Part shown: one piece after another, positions 10,201 through 18,677 of the stretch
How positions within the stretch are numbered: position 1 is the first letter of the stretch
How the letters are laid out: the number at the start of each line of letters is the position of its first letter
The notes under the pieces: generated by a model
Database searches by the model: none
Seen by the model: the letters and a program-made list of their open reading frames with translations, nothing else
What the model was told of the DNA's origin: nothing
Made by a program: the position numbers and the translations under genes
Assembly (NCBI GenBank): GCA_900316505.1
Contig: ONDH01000002.1
Coordinates: 33,864 to 97,863, forward strand
DNA: 64,000 nt
Source of the DNA: an uncultured Prevotellaceae bacterium
GTDB lineage: Bacteria > Bacteroidota > Bacteroidia > Bacteroidales > Bacteroidaceae
Direction: 5' to 3'

Positions 10201-11875
10201 GGAAATTCTCTTTCAGAGCCACCTGACTCGCCAGAATCTGTGCCTGCTCCAACTTTTCCTCCGTTTCCTTCTTCGTATCAATATTCAGCAGCAGACCATA
10301 CAACTCACCCGTCTTCGCGCTCTCATCCGTCGCTGTGTACATTGCTTCAGCCCAATACCATGTTTTTCCCTGGTCGGGTGAAAGACGCAGACGCACGGTC
10401 TTTCTTCCCCGTTGATTTCGGAAGTTCATCAAGAATTCAAACGACACCTTGCTGTCCTTATGCACAATGGACTCCATTTGCTCAAGGGTCAAGCGGTTCG
10501 GCACATTGAAATAATCAGAGAACTGCTGGCTCAGTGTGAAAGCATTGTCCTTGAAAAGCCAGTAGGTGTCTTTCGAATCAGAGAACATCAAGTCATGCAC
10601 CTTCTCCTCATATTGCAATTCATCCACCAAGTTCATCTGTCCCTTCCATTTCCATCGCAACATGGTATACACAATTCCATAAATAATGAGACCAATCAAC
10701 AAGATGAGGACACCCACTTCAATGGCGAACTGCAGAGGCTTCTCCAAATAGAATGGGGCATTGACTATTTGGAATTCATTGCTGTAGTTGTTGTACGACA
10801 TTTTCGGGAACATCATCTGCATGGCGTTCCAATCGAGATAGTAGCCGCTCGAATGCATGCTGATAGGCAAAGATTTCGGTTGTTCACCCTTTAATATGCG
10901 AACAGCATAGGCGACCTGATCTTCGACCTGCGTTTCCGTACTGGTGAAATAACCACCCAGGAAACGAATGTTTTTGGGGTTATTGAACTGCTCACGCACG
11001 CATGTGAATTGGGGGAATTCTGTATGGTCAATGATTGCATTATTGACTATACCATCGCTCCTCACCTGCAATTGCCACATGCTTTTTGCCTTCTGGTAGA
11101 AAAGACCCGTTATCGCCTTACCAACCGAATCGGGTTGTCCTTCAACACAATTTTTATAGGGGAAGCCACAAGACACAAAATTCACCACTGCAAGACCTGG
11201 ATAGTTTCTCTTCAGATAAGCCTCATCAAAATTCATCACCTTGAAGTCGGAATTGTTCACGTATCTCGTGGAATCACGGAGTTCTTCATACAATTGTCGA
11301 CGCAATCTATTGTCGCTTGCTTTGAAGTCCAACTCTATCGTCACACATTGCGTCTTGGCAATTTTCATCATCAGCTCAATATTACGTCCTAAATCTATTC
11401 TTGCCTCATAGCCCGTCATCTTGGGGAAACGGTGCAGCGAGTCACGCAACAACGAATTCACACCGGCAAAAACGATAGGCGTGTTCAAAAAAACCGAATC
11501 GATTTCCTCACGTCCGAACAGCCATTCCACAATCGGATCATCATTCAGCAGAATAACTTCCGGTTTCCAATCCTTGATCTGCTTTGAATATTTTGGCCAA
11601 TCAAATTTCGTAAAGACATCATTAGGACGATGAATCATGTTGGCATAGATATGGTGTATTTCCACAGCCATATCATGATCTCTAAAGGCTTTTTCCATAC
11701 TTTTGGAAAAGAGTTCCTTCTCTTCCCCAATACTATCCCATGAGTGGATGACCACCACGCTATGACTTGGCCCTGACGGCTTTGAAATATTGCTCACCTT
11801 ACTGCACGAACCGAACAGTGTGATGAGGACAACAAACAGTAAAGGTAATATTTTAGACATATTATTATTTTTCAT
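7256..11875 (-). CDS. Giant tandem sensor histidine kinase (two kinases in one chain)
   Basis: A 1539-residue protein made of two homologous halves. Half one: lipoprotein signal with LFGSC (Cys24), a periplasmic domain resembling ABC-type substrate-binding proteins, a membrane helix near residues 383-407, a PAS-like region, HisKA with ISHDLRTPL (H564), and an ATPase domain with N box (NNFLSNAFKFT), DTGIG and GTGLGLN. Half two starts at about residue 775 with a second signal-like hydrophobic stretch ending in SSSSC (Cys796). It then repeats the order: periplasmic domain, helix near 1150-1178, PAS, HisKA with ISHEIRTPL (H1320), DTGCG and GLGLGLH. Both kinase cores look intact. There is no receiver domain and no response regulator nearby. 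I chose the ATG at 11875 because the promoter lies between it and the longer in-frame start at 11989. SSS and methyltransferase genes follow directly. Confidence 0.88.
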   Translation of the reverse strand: MKNNNMSKILPLLFVVLITLFGSCSKVSNISKPSGPSHSVVVIHSWDSIGEEKELFSKSMEKAFRDHDMAVEIHHIYANMIHRPNDVFTKFDWPKYSKQIKDWKPEVILLNDDPIVEWLFGREEIDSVFLNTPIVFAGVNSLLRDSLHRFPKMTGYEARIDLGRNIELMMKIAKTQCVTIELDFKASDNRLRRQLYEELRDSTRYVNNSDFKVMNFDEAYLKRNYPGLAVVNFVSCGFPYKNCVEGQPDSVGKAITGLFYQKAKSMWQLQVRSDGIVNNAIIDHTEFPQFTCVREQFNNPKNIRFLGGYFTSTETQVEDQVAYAVRILKGEQPKSLPISMHSSGYYLDWNAMQMMFPKMSYNNYSNEFQIVNAPFYLEKPLQFAIEVGVLILLIGLIIYGIVYTMLRWKWKGQMNLVDELQYEEKVHDLMFSDSKDTYWLFKDNAFTLSQQFSDYFNVPNRLTLEQMESIVHKDSKVSFEFLMNFRNQRGRKTVRLRLSPDQGKTWYWAEAMYTATDESAKTGELYGLLLNIDTKKETEEKLEQAQILASQVALKENFLANISHDLRTPLGAVTGFSTMLTTPGMTFEEGEREMYGEVIHQNTDMILNMIDSVMEKAQIETGDLEIIQKPVSIQKLVDECYKTNSIIAPTHLEFKLETAEPDATVNIDVTRTKQVVNNFLSNAFKFTAEGSVTLGWKYMEDDPDKVEVYVRDTGIGVAPEKQAQLFERYIKVNETDKGTGLGLNISKTIMEKQGGTIGVESELGKGSKFFFRLSKIVQCLLLIVTMGVALLSSSSCSSGSDRQEKTAKVLIYHSYDKAYGGYRDFNDKILQTFRSDGINAEIKHVYLNLENPSNNTRRIHISMEDSLKAQKWIPDVVMTEGDRAACDLIAWREEGELVEYDTIPIIMGGLHHPKWEYIRKHNNMVVINDPIDYCANINLAAEMSGKNCVEIELDFFQQDSMIRNELRQAIARPPYVDNSDFHVHINGDEEFHTIWKDSVVVLVYSTESPERNSAIAQNHDVANEQDREDGYQALRRIYVHSWQYPSVAVKRDLYSSAIVDKTGRPQYTAVKAGFADGKGRYLCGYFANYETVGADMARVASEILRGADMASFVGMTHQKQYYMDYDAMEKLGMEYKDYESRFIIVGAPMEKISPIYTYATWIIIVTIFIVAIASIILVLQSWKSRTAQILLDGVTRRAEMRQMALHGADSHTVRTEANLREIISHVHPDNSSEIPLIMQAIDIAGMHSYEIYADVDQKDSYRWWQLRFVVQFDTKTGKKNVDGILINIDETKRYEENLRKAMLLAEEAKQKEDFLTTISHEIRTPLNAVVGFSDVLVSMPADSFTEEEMAEYAKIIKANNTSLSAMIEDILMFSRIESGRIQYVKNEFDAGELVRELVHEWHDLVPEGVVFYDIPVLPGIIINNDRTRVKYILSQLMSNAVKFTKSGSIAIGTEYHFNTDEFEFFVCDTGCGIPKEKQQLAFGLFWKDDGFIPGLGLGLHVAKKMADGMDLKLEVESKAGYGSKFSLYGEAYLKKPTEE

Positions 11876-11895
11876 CTTCTTTAAGATTATGCTTG

Positions 11896-11903
11896 CAAAG
11901 ATA
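11896..11903 (-). promoter_or_regulatory. -7 box for the sensor kinase operon
   Basis: The complement reads TATCTTTG, 20 bases upstream of the ATG at 11875. It lies downstream of an in-frame ATG at 11989, ruling that one out as the main start. Confidence 0.7.
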
Positions 11904-12033
11904 CAAAAAAAACTATCGCCACAAATAAAAAACAAAAAAAAAGCATAAAAAGATAATTTTTTTTGAAAGAAACCCCAATTTTTCCGCAAAGAGTGGCTTA
12001 AAATGTCAAATCAGCGCAACAAAAAGAACGTTA

Positions 12034-13332
12034 TCACCTTCCCCAGATTTTCTTACGCATGAAAGTCTGACAAATTCCTCTCGTTGCAAGATACACCACA
12101 AAGGCAATCCACAGTCCATGATTACCCAACCAAGGTACCAATGTGAAATAAAGCAAGAAGAAAACCACCATTCCTGATGCCATCGAGATGAGCATCCCCT
12201 TTGTAGCCGTCGCCCCAATATAGATGCCGTCCCAGATAAAAGCAGCCATACCACACAAAGGGAACAAAAGTGTCCAAGGCTGATACACATGGGCTGTATC
12301 CAGTACTGCCGCATCATTGGTCAAGAGAGACAGGAATGCTCTGCCAAAGAACAAATACGCCAAAGTGAAAAGTGCAGCCACACCCCACCCCCAACGGAAA
12401 AGCCGACGCACCGTTTCGTCATAGATGCCGCGCATGTTACCACCGATAGCCTTTCCAACCATCGCCTCACCTGCAAAGGCAAAACCATCCATAATGTAAC
12501 TGTAGAGCGTGAACAACTGCATCAGCATCGTATTCACCGCCAGTTCCTTATCACCCTGCTTGGCTCCTGCCGCGATGAAGAAGAAATGCACGAGGATGAG
12601 GCAACAAGTTCGGAAGAAAATGTCTTTATTGAGCAGAAAAAACTTCAGCAGCGCCTCTCTGGTCAAGATGAACTGGCGGCACAGATACTTCCTAAGACGA
12701 GAATAATACTTGAAAAGTAACACGACTGCCACCAACAACCCGATGTATTGTGCTATCACCGTGCCCATTGCCACTCCTTCAATCTTCATGCCAAGCCCAT
12801 ACACCAGCACGAAGCTAATCACGATGTTTGCCACATTCTGAATGATGGCAACCGCCATCGGAATTTTCGAGTTCTGCATACCCACGTACCATCCCGTCAG
12901 AGCAAATAGTGCCAAGGCAGCCGGTGCACCCCATATACATATATTAAAATAAACACGCGTATAAGCAGCCACTTCTTCCGACGGCATGATAATGGACAGA
13001 GACAAGTCCCTCACTGGCACTTGCAGACACAGCATCACGCCCGATATCATCACCGACACCAGCACAGCCCTCAACAACACACTCACCACTTCGGGAAAGT
13101 TCCTTGCACCAAACGCCTGTGCTGTCATACCGCTCGTACCCATACGCAGGAATGCAAACATCCAGTAGATGATGTTGAACAGCATTCCACCCACCGCGAT
13201 GGCACCGATGTATGCAGCAGAACCCAGATGTCCCGTGATAGCCACATCCACCAGCCCCAACAACGGCACTGTGATGTTCGACACAATGCTCGGCAGGGCG
13301 ATGGTTAATATCTGCTTGTCTCGCCAGTTCAT
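12034..13332 (-). CDS. MATE family efflux transporter
   Basis: A 432-residue membrane protein with 12 hydrophobic segments in two similar halves, as in MATE (multidrug and toxic compound extrusion) transporters, which export cationic drugs or metabolites in exchange for sodium or protons. The N-terminal signatures LPSIVSNITVPLLGLVDVAI and GHLGSAAYIGAIAVGG are characteristic, closest to the DinF-like branch. Its ATG overlaps the stop of the upstream FAD oxidoreductase as ATGA, so the two are co-transcribed and probably co-translated. The substrate is unknown. A signal for the downstream end was not seen; the kinase promoter lies 130 bases further on. Confidence 0.92.
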   Translation of the reverse strand: MNWRDKQILTIALPSIVSNITVPLLGLVDVAITGHLGSAAYIGAIAVGGMLFNIIYWMFAFLRMGTSGMTAQAFGARNFPEVVSVLLRAVLVSVMISGVMLCLQVPVRDLSLSIIMPSEEVAAYTRVYFNICIWGAPAALALFALTGWYVGMQNSKIPMAVAIIQNVANIVISFVLVYGLGMKIEGVAMGTVIAQYIGLLVAVVLLFKYYSRLRKYLCRQFILTREALLKFFLLNKDIFFRTCCLILVHFFFIAAGAKQGDKELAVNTMLMQLFTLYSYIMDGFAFAGEAMVGKAIGGNMRGIYDETVRRLFRWGWGVAALFTLAYLFFGRAFLSLLTNDAAVLDTAHVYQPWTLLFPLCGMAAFIWDGIYIGATATKGMLISMASGMVVFFLLYFTLVPWLGNHGLWIAFVVYLATRGICQTFMRKKIWGR

Positions 13333-14924
13333 CCTTTCATATATTCCGCCAGCATCTCAGCGCACCGTTCTCCGTCCACACCCGCACTCACAATGCCTCC
13401 TGCATATCCAGCACCTTCTCCACAAGGGAACAATCCCTTCAAGCGGATGTGCTGTAAAGTTTCCCTGTCACGCAAGATGCGCACAGGGGCTGACGTGCGC
13501 GTCTCCACACCTATCATCACTGCCTCGTTCGTCAGGAAGCCGTGACACATCTTGCCAAAATTCCGAAAACCCTGTTGAAGCCGTTTCGATACAAAGTCAG
13601 GCATCCAGAAATGAATCGGAGTGCTGATAAGTCCTGGTGTGTATGAAGATGTCGGTAGGTCATAGCTGCCCTTACCATTCACAAAATGAGCCATCCGTTG
13701 TGCAGGTGCCGTCTGTTTGCGATTGCCCTGTATCCATGCCGTATATTCAAGACGTTCCTGAAACTCCATCATCGCCAATGCCCCACCTTTCGTATCCATA
13801 TCGGGAACGGGAGGAAGCTCCATCAACGAGCGGTCTTTCAGCAAATCTTCCACATGAAGTTCCACCACCATGCCCGAGTTGCTCCATGGGCTGTTGCGCT
13901 GCGAATTGCTCATACCGTTCACCACCAATTGTTTGGGACCGCTCGCAGCTGGCACCACCGTTCCTCCCGGACACATGCAAAAGGAATAGACACCGCGTCC
14001 ATCCACCTGAGTCACAAAGGAATACTCTGCTGCAGGAAGATAATCACCTCTCCCCTCCTTACGGTGATACTGAATCTGATCTATGAGTTCCGAAGGATGT
14101 TCCAGACGCACTCCCACCGCAATATCTTTTGCCTCTATTTCAATGCCCTGTGCATACAGATAGCGATAGACATCGCGGGCACTATGCCCTGTCGCCAAAA
14201 TCACAGGTCCCTTGAACACTTGATCGCCACAACGAACACCTTCCACCCTATCCTTCTCCACCAAAATCGCATCCATCTTCGTTTCAAAATGAACTTCACC
14301 TCCACAACGGATAATCGTGTTGCGCATCGCCTCGATAATGTTTGGCAATTTGTCTGTTCCCAAATGCGGATGGGCGTCTGCCAAAATGCCCGTGTTCGCC
14401 CCATGCTGACAAAACACGTTCAGTATCTTCTCCACATTGCCTCGCTTCTTGCTGCGCGTGTAGAGTTTTCCATCCGAGAAAGCACCTGCCCCTCCCTCAC
14501 CAAAAGAGAAGTTCGATTCGGGGTCAACCTGCTGTGTACGGGAAATCTGTGCAATGTCCTTCCGGCGCTCATGCACACTTTTTCCCCGTTCCACCACGAT
14601 GGGGCGCACCCCCAATTCTATCAGTCGCAATGCGGCAAACAGTCCACCAGGTCCAGCACCTACCACAATTGCCTGCGGCTTATCCTCCACATTGGGATAG
14701 TCCACACGCACAAACCCCTCGTCAGCCGGTTCCTCATTCACATACACCCGTACTTTCAAATTCACAAAGATGGTGCGCTGACGTGCATCAATGCTCCTTT
14801 TCAGCACCCTCACCGCCGTCACCGTCTCCAATGCCAGCCCCTTTTCTTCGTGCAAGAACTGCCTGATGCCTTCTTCAGTTGCCGCCTGTTGGGGCTGCAC
14901 CCTTATTTGGTATTCCTCCGTCAT
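13329..14924 (-). CDS. FAD-dependent oxidoreductase
   Basis: A 531-residue cytoplasmic flavoprotein. An N-terminal domain of about 90 residues (FRVQP-like IRVQPQQAATEEG) precedes the FAD-binding Rossmann motif AIVVGAGPGGLFAALRLIE. FGEGGAGAFSDGKLYTR and PCGEGAGYAGGIVSAGVDG are hallmarks of a widespread NAD(P)/FAD-dependent oxidoreductase family of unknown substrate found across Bacteroidetes and Firmicutes. The start is the ATG at 14924, just behind a -7 box; the open frame continues upstream to 15113 but would run into the divergent dnaX gene. It is operonic with the MATE gene, whose start overlaps its stop. The reaction is unknown. Confidence 0.85.
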   Translation of the reverse strand: MTEEYQIRVQPQQAATEEGIRQFLHEEKGLALETVTAVRVLKRSIDARQRTIFVNLKVRVYVNEEPADEGFVRVDYPNVEDKPQAIVVGAGPGGLFAALRLIELGVRPIVVERGKSVHERRKDIAQISRTQQVDPESNFSFGEGGAGAFSDGKLYTRSKKRGNVEKILNVFCQHGANTGILADAHPHLGTDKLPNIIEAMRNTIIRCGGEVHFETKMDAILVEKDRVEGVRCGDQVFKGPVILATGHSARDVYRYLYAQGIEIEAKDIAVGVRLEHPSELIDQIQYHRKEGRGDYLPAAEYSFVTQVDGRGVYSFCMCPGGTVVPAASGPKQLVVNGMSNSQRNSPWSNSGMVVELHVEDLLKDRSLMELPPVPDMDTKGGALAMMEFQERLEYTAWIQGNRKQTAPAQRMAHFVNGKGSYDLPTSSYTPGLISTPIHFWMPDFVSKRLQQGFRNFGKMCHGFLTNEAVMIGVETRTSAPVRILRDRETLQHIRLKGLFPCGEGAGYAGGIVSAGVDGERCAEMLAEYMKG

Positions 14925-14944
14925 AGTTTTTTCTATTTTATGTA

Positions 14945-14952
14945 CAAAGGTA
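14945..14952 (-). promoter_or_regulatory. -7 box for the oxidoreductase-MATE operon
   Basis: CAAAGGTA on the plus strand reads TACCTTTG on the minus strand, 21 bases upstream of the ATG at 14924. It is 14 bases from the divergent dnaX -7 box, so the two polymerases would compete for one region. Confidence 0.65.
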
Positions 14953-14965
14953 AGAATTTTTTTAT

Positions 14966-14973
14966 TAACTTTG
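14966..14973 (+). promoter_or_regulatory. -7 box for dnaX
   Basis: TAACTTTG fits TAnnTTTG and lies 21 bases upstream of the dnaX ATG at 14994. Confidence 0.65.
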
Positions 14974-14993
14974 CAAAAATAATTAGTAGCAAC

Positions 14994-16775
14994 ATGGAAA
15001 ACTATATTGTTTCTGCACGGAAATACCGTCCGGTGACGTTCGACACCGTGGTGGGACAGGGATCTCTGACCACCACACTGAAGAATGCCATCCAGAGCGG
15101 ACGTTTGGCACACGCCTACCTGTTCTGCGGTCCACGTGGCGTGGGCAAGACCACATGTGCCCGCATCTTTGCAAAGACCATCAATTGCTTGAATCCCCGC
15201 CAGGATGGTGAGGCATGTGGAGAATGCGAGTCGTGTGCCGCTTTCAACGAAGGACGCTCATACAACATCCACGAACTGGATGCAGCATCGAACAACTCGG
15301 TGGAAGACATCCGTGTACTTATCGAACAAGTGAGGATTCCACCTCAGATTGGCAAGTACAAGGTCTTCATCATCGACGAGGTGCACATGCTCTCGCAGGC
15401 AGCTTTCAACGCCTTCCTGAAGACACTGGAAGAGCCGCCCCAGCACGCCATTTTCATCCTTGCTACTACTGAGAAGCACAAGATTCTGCCTACCATCATG
15501 AGCCGGTGCCAGATTTACGACTTCAAGCGGATGGGTGTGAACGACATCGTGGGACATCTGAAGCATGTGGCTGAGCAGGAGAACATCAAAGCTGAAGATG
15601 CCGCCCTCAACATCATTGCACAGAAGGCAGATGGAGGCATGCGCGATGCACTTAGCATTTTCGATCAGGTGGCATCATTCTGTGGCGGTAACATCACTTA
15701 CCAGCAGACCATCGAGAACTTGAACGTGCTCGACTACGATTACTATTTCCGTCTGACAGACTTTTTCCTTGAAGGGAAAATTACAGAATGTATGCTGACC
15801 TTGAATGAAATCCTTGCCAAGGGTTTCGAAGGGCAGTATTTCATCACAGGTCTTTCAAGTCACTTACGCAACCTATTGGTAAGCCAGGATGCACAGACGG
15901 TGGAACTGATTGAGACAAGCGACGAGGTGCGTGCCCGTTATAAGGAACAGGCACAGCGTTGCCAACCCAAGTTCCTTTTCCGTGCCATGAAACTGGCAAA
16001 CACCTGCGACCTGAACTACAAGCAGAGTCCGAACAAACGGTTGCTGGTGGAACTAACCCTCATCGAGATGGCGCAACTCTCCTCCGATGACGGGGAGTCT
16101 TCCGGGCTTTGCCCTACGAAGATTCTTAAACCCATATTCCAGGCATTGCGGGCACAACAGGCTCCCCAAAAGGTTAGTGCTCCTCATGTCGTTCAAGAGA
16201 AAGCAGCAAGTGACCAAACGGCTTCAACAAACACACCAACAGAGGTTGCTGCACAACCCAAACGCGTCAATACTCCCCACAGTGCCACCATTCCCTCTTT
16301 GGGAGGTGGGGGGCTGAGAGGTTTCTCCATCCGACACCTACAGGAGAGCAATCAGAAACAGCAGGAGGCAACCATACAGGCTGCTGTGGAAAAGCCCACG
16401 TATGAGAACCAGCCCGTCAATCCGATGAACTTGACGGTGGCATGGAGAGAGTTTGCCCAAAACCTGCCTCAGGAAGACAGAGCCATGTCATTCCAGATGG
16501 ACAACATGGAGCCTCTCCTGCAGGAAGATGGACACACTATCCTCGTAATTGTGGAGAACCCTTCCGTGCAGGGAGAACTCCAAAAGATGCAACCACGCAT
16601 CGAAGCATACCTGCGCCAACGTCTCCAAAACAACATGCTACATCTGATCACCCGACAACGTGAAGCAACAGAAAAACAGCATTTCTTCAGCCGTCGGGAA
16701 ATATTCAACATGATGCTTGAACAGAGTGAGGCGCTACGGAAACTAACAGAAGAATTTGAATTGGAACTCGCATAA
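14994..16775 (+). CDS. dnaX: DNA polymerase III subunit gamma/tau
   Basis: A 593-residue clamp-loader ATPase of the replisome. The N-terminal AAA+ domain has Walker A GPRGVGKTT, a zinc module (NCLNPRQDGEACGECESC), Walker B in IIDEVHMLS, and the sensor region TLEEPPQHAIFILATTE. A lid and collar domain runs to about residue 365. A linker follows, rich in Gln, Pro and Thr, then a C-terminal tau-like domain (WREFAQNLPQEDRAMSFQ). The linker contains a palindromic repeat-like segment at 16293-16321 translated as IPSLGGGGLRG. Start: ATG at 14994 behind a promoter. The open frame continues some 1300 bases upstream but only as antisense of the oxidoreductase gene. trmB follows with no gap. Confidence 0.96.
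   Translation: MENYIVSARKYRPVTFDTVVGQGSLTTTLKNAIQSGRLAHAYLFCGPRGVGKTTCARIFAKTINCLNPRQDGEACGECESCAAFNEGRSYNIHELDAASNNSVEDIRVLIEQVRIPPQIGKYKVFIIDEVHMLSQAAFNAFLKTLEEPPQHAIFILATTEKHKILPTIMSRCQIYDFKRMGVNDIVGHLKHVAEQENIKAEDAALNIIAQKADGGMRDALSIFDQVASFCGGNITYQQTIENLNVLDYDYYFRLTDFFLEGKITECMLTLNEILAKGFEGQYFITGLSSHLRNLLVSQDAQTVELIETSDEVRARYKEQAQRCQPKFLFRAMKLANTCDLNYKQSPNKRLLVELTLIEMAQLSSDDGESSGLCPTKILKPIFQALRAQQAPQKVSAPHVVQEKAASDQTASTNTPTEVAAQPKRVNTPHSATIPSLGGGGLRGFSIRHLQESNQKQQEATIQAAVEKPTYENQPVNPMNLTVAWREFAQNLPQEDRAMSFQMDNMEPLLQEDGHTILVIVENPSVQGELQKMQPRIEAYLRQRLQNNMLHLITRQREATEKQHFFSRREIFNMMLEQSEALRKLTEEFELELA
16293..16321 (+). repeat. Palindromic element-like segment inside dnaX
   Basis: CCCTCTTTGGGAGG followed by a G-rich tail resembles the palindromic element seen twice in topB (core CCTCCCCCTTGGGGGAGG, also with a G-rich tail). 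It lies in the poorly conserved linker of the tau region and is read in frame. Similarity is judged by eye and is weaker than between the two topB copies. Confidence 0.4.
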
Positions 16776-17537
16776 ATGGGAAAAGGAAAATTAGCGAAAT
16801 TTGCAGAGATGGCGGTGAATCCACTGGTGGTGGAATGCCCTTTCTGGCAACTGCAACAAGAAGGTTTTGCTTTGAATGGGAAATGGCATAAGGAATTCTT
16901 CAAGAACCCCAACCCTATCGTACTTGAACTGGGGTGCGGACGCGGAGAATACACGATTGGATTGGCTCGTCGTTTTCCCGACAAGAACTTCATCGGCATT
17001 GACATCAAAGGAGCACGTATGTGGCATGGGGCAAAGACAGCCATGGAAGAAGGTCTTCAGAACGTGGCATTCCTGCGCACTAACATCGAAATCATCGATG
17101 CCTTTTTTGCTCCCGACGAGGTATCAGAACTTTGGCTCACCTTCTCCGACCCACAGATGAAGAAAGCCACCAAGCGTCTTACCTCCACTTATTTTATGGA
17201 ACGCTACCGCAAGTTTCTTGTGGATGGCGGCATCATCAACGTGAAGACGGACTCCAATTTCCTCGCCACCTACACGAAATACATGGTGGAGAAGAACGGA
17301 CTTCCGATGAGACAATGCACCTTCGACCTCTATGCTGAGAAGAACGTTGACCCCTCTTTGACAGATATCCGCACCTACTACGAAGGCATGTGGCTCGAAC
17401 GTGGCATTCCCATCAAATATCTGCAATTTGAACTGCCCCGCCGAAACACCCTCGAAGAGCCCGATATCGAGATACCCGTCGATGGCTATCGCTCCTACAA
17501 CCATCAGGTTGTCAGCACAAAAAAGACTGGGAAATAA
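16776..17537 (+). CDS. trmB: tRNA (guanine-N7-)-methyltransferase
   Basis: A 253-residue SAM-dependent enzyme that methylates G46 in the variable loop of tRNA. The SAM-binding motif is [16 protein letters not shown], followed by [31 protein letters not shown] replaces the FPDPWPKKRH motif of proteobacterial TrmB and keeps the key Asp-Pro. The ATG follows the dnaX stop immediately (TAAATG), so it is read from the dnaX transcript. Length and motifs are normal. Confidence 0.93.
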   Translation: MGKGKLAKFAEMAVNPLVVECPFWQLQQEGFALNGKWHKEFFKNPNPIVLELGCGRGEYTIGLARRFPDKNFIGIDIKGARMWHGAKTAMEEGLQNVAFLRTNIEIIDAFFAPDEVSELWLTFSDPQMKKATKRLTSTYFMERYRKFLVDGGIINVKTDSNFLATYTKYMVEKNGLPMRQCTFDLYAEKNVDPSLTDIRTYYEGMWLERGIPIKYLQFELPRRNTLEEPDIEIPVDGYRSYNHQVVSTKKTGK

Positions 17538-17576
17538 ACATTGTAAATAGTAAACTGTTCATTTGTCAATAAACAC

Positions 17577-18677
17577 ATGACTATATATCCAAAACTCATC
17601 CACGATGCACTCTCCACTGTGCGCTATCCGGGCAACGGAAAGAGCATCATGGAAAACGAAATGCTGGAGGACGACCTCCGCATCGACGGCATGAAAGTGT
17701 CCTTCTCACTGATTTTTGAGAAGGAGACCGACCCTTTCAAGAAATCCGTAGTGAAGGCGGCTGAAGCAGCCATCAAGACATTTGTACATCCCGATGTGGA
17801 AGTGACTATCGGCACGAAAGCGAAGACGGCACTGCCACCAGAGCCTGACAAGTTGCTGCCCGGCGTGAAGAACATCATCGCTGTCAGTTCCGGCAAAGGC
17901 GGAGTGGGCAAATCCACAGTCACCGCCAATCTTGCCATCGGATTGGCAAAACTGGGCTACCGTGTGGGACTGCTTGACACCGACATCTTCGGTCCTTCCA
18001 TGCCTAAGATGTTTGGGGTGGAAGAAGAGCGCCCCTATGCTGTACAGGTGGATGGCAGAGATCTTATCGTGCCCATTGAGAAATACGGAGTGAAACTCCT
18101 GTCCATCGGTTTCTTCGTCAATCCAGACCAAGCCACTTTGTGGCGTGGCGGCATGGCTTCGAATGCACTCAAGCAGCTCATTACGGAAGCCCAATGGGGA
18201 GAACTCGACTATTTTATCCTTGACACACCTCCTGGCACCAGCGACATCCACTTGACACTGTTGCAGACACTGGGTATCACGGGAGCAGTCATCGTCTCCA
18301 CTCCCCAGCAGGTGGCTTTGGCAGACGCACGAAAGGGCATCAACATGTACATGAACGACAAGGTCAACGTGCCCATTCTCGGATTGGTGGAAAACATGGC
18401 ATGGTTCACGCCTGCCGAACTGCCCGAGAACAAATACTACATCTTCGGAAAGGATGGCTGCAAGCAGCTTGCCGAAGAGCTCAACGTGCCTCTCTTGGCA
18501 CAAATTCCTCTCATCCAGTCTGTCTGCGAGGATGGTGACAAGGGCGAGCCTGCCGTGCTCAATCCCGCCTCTCCGGAGGGCATTGCCTTCATGAGTCTTG
18601 CAGCCAAGGTGGTCACGCAGGTGGACAAACGGAATGTGGAGATGGCACCCCCCCAACGAATTGAGGTGAGCAAATGA
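17577..18677 (+). CDS. Mrp/NBP35-type P-loop ATPase (iron-sulfur carrier family)
   Basis: A 366-residue protein with an N-terminal MIP18/DUF59-like domain (about residues 1-90) and a Mrp ATPase domain. The deviant Walker A is SSGKGGVGKST, and DTDIFGPSMPKMFG and FILDTPPGTSD are family signatures. Members carry or deliver iron-sulfur clusters through a CxxC pair that normally lies in the segment after the conserved ENM. Here that segment reads ENMAWFTPAELPENKYYIFG and has no cysteine pair; only one Cys (KDGCKQL) follows. Cluster binding as in E. coli Mrp is therefore unclear. It sits 39 bases after trmB, and its stop overlaps the next start as ATGA. Confidence 0.9.
   Translation: MTIYPKLIHDALSTVRYPGNGKSIMENEMLEDDLRIDGMKVSFSLIFEKETDPFKKSVVKAAEAAIKTFVHPDVEVTIGTKAKTALPPEPDKLLPGVKNIIAVSSGKGGVGKSTVTANLAIGLAKLGYRVGLLDTDIFGPSMPKMFGVEEERPYAVQVDGRDLIVPIEKYGVKLLSIGFFVNPDQATLWRGGMASNALKQLITEAQWGELDYFILDTPPGTSDIHLTLLQTLGITGAVIVSTPQQVALADARKGINMYMNDKVNVPILGLVENMAWFTPAELPENKYYIFGKDGCKQLAEELNVPLLAQIPLIQSVCEDGDKGEPAVLNPASPEGIAFMSLAAKVVTQVDKRNVEMAPPQRIEVSK

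Noticed and set aside
9617..10381. Plus-strand gene inside the sensor kinase region
   Set aside because: Antisense shadow of well-conserved kinase domains.
11876..11989. Upstream start of the sensor kinase
   Set aside because: The promoter lies between this ATG and the one at 11875, and the lipoprotein signal starts at the latter.
13686..14993. Open frame extending dnaX upstream by 436 codons
   Set aside because: It lies entirely antisense to the FAD oxidoreductase gene, has no DnaX-like sequence, and the dnaX promoter and a good ATG lie at its end.
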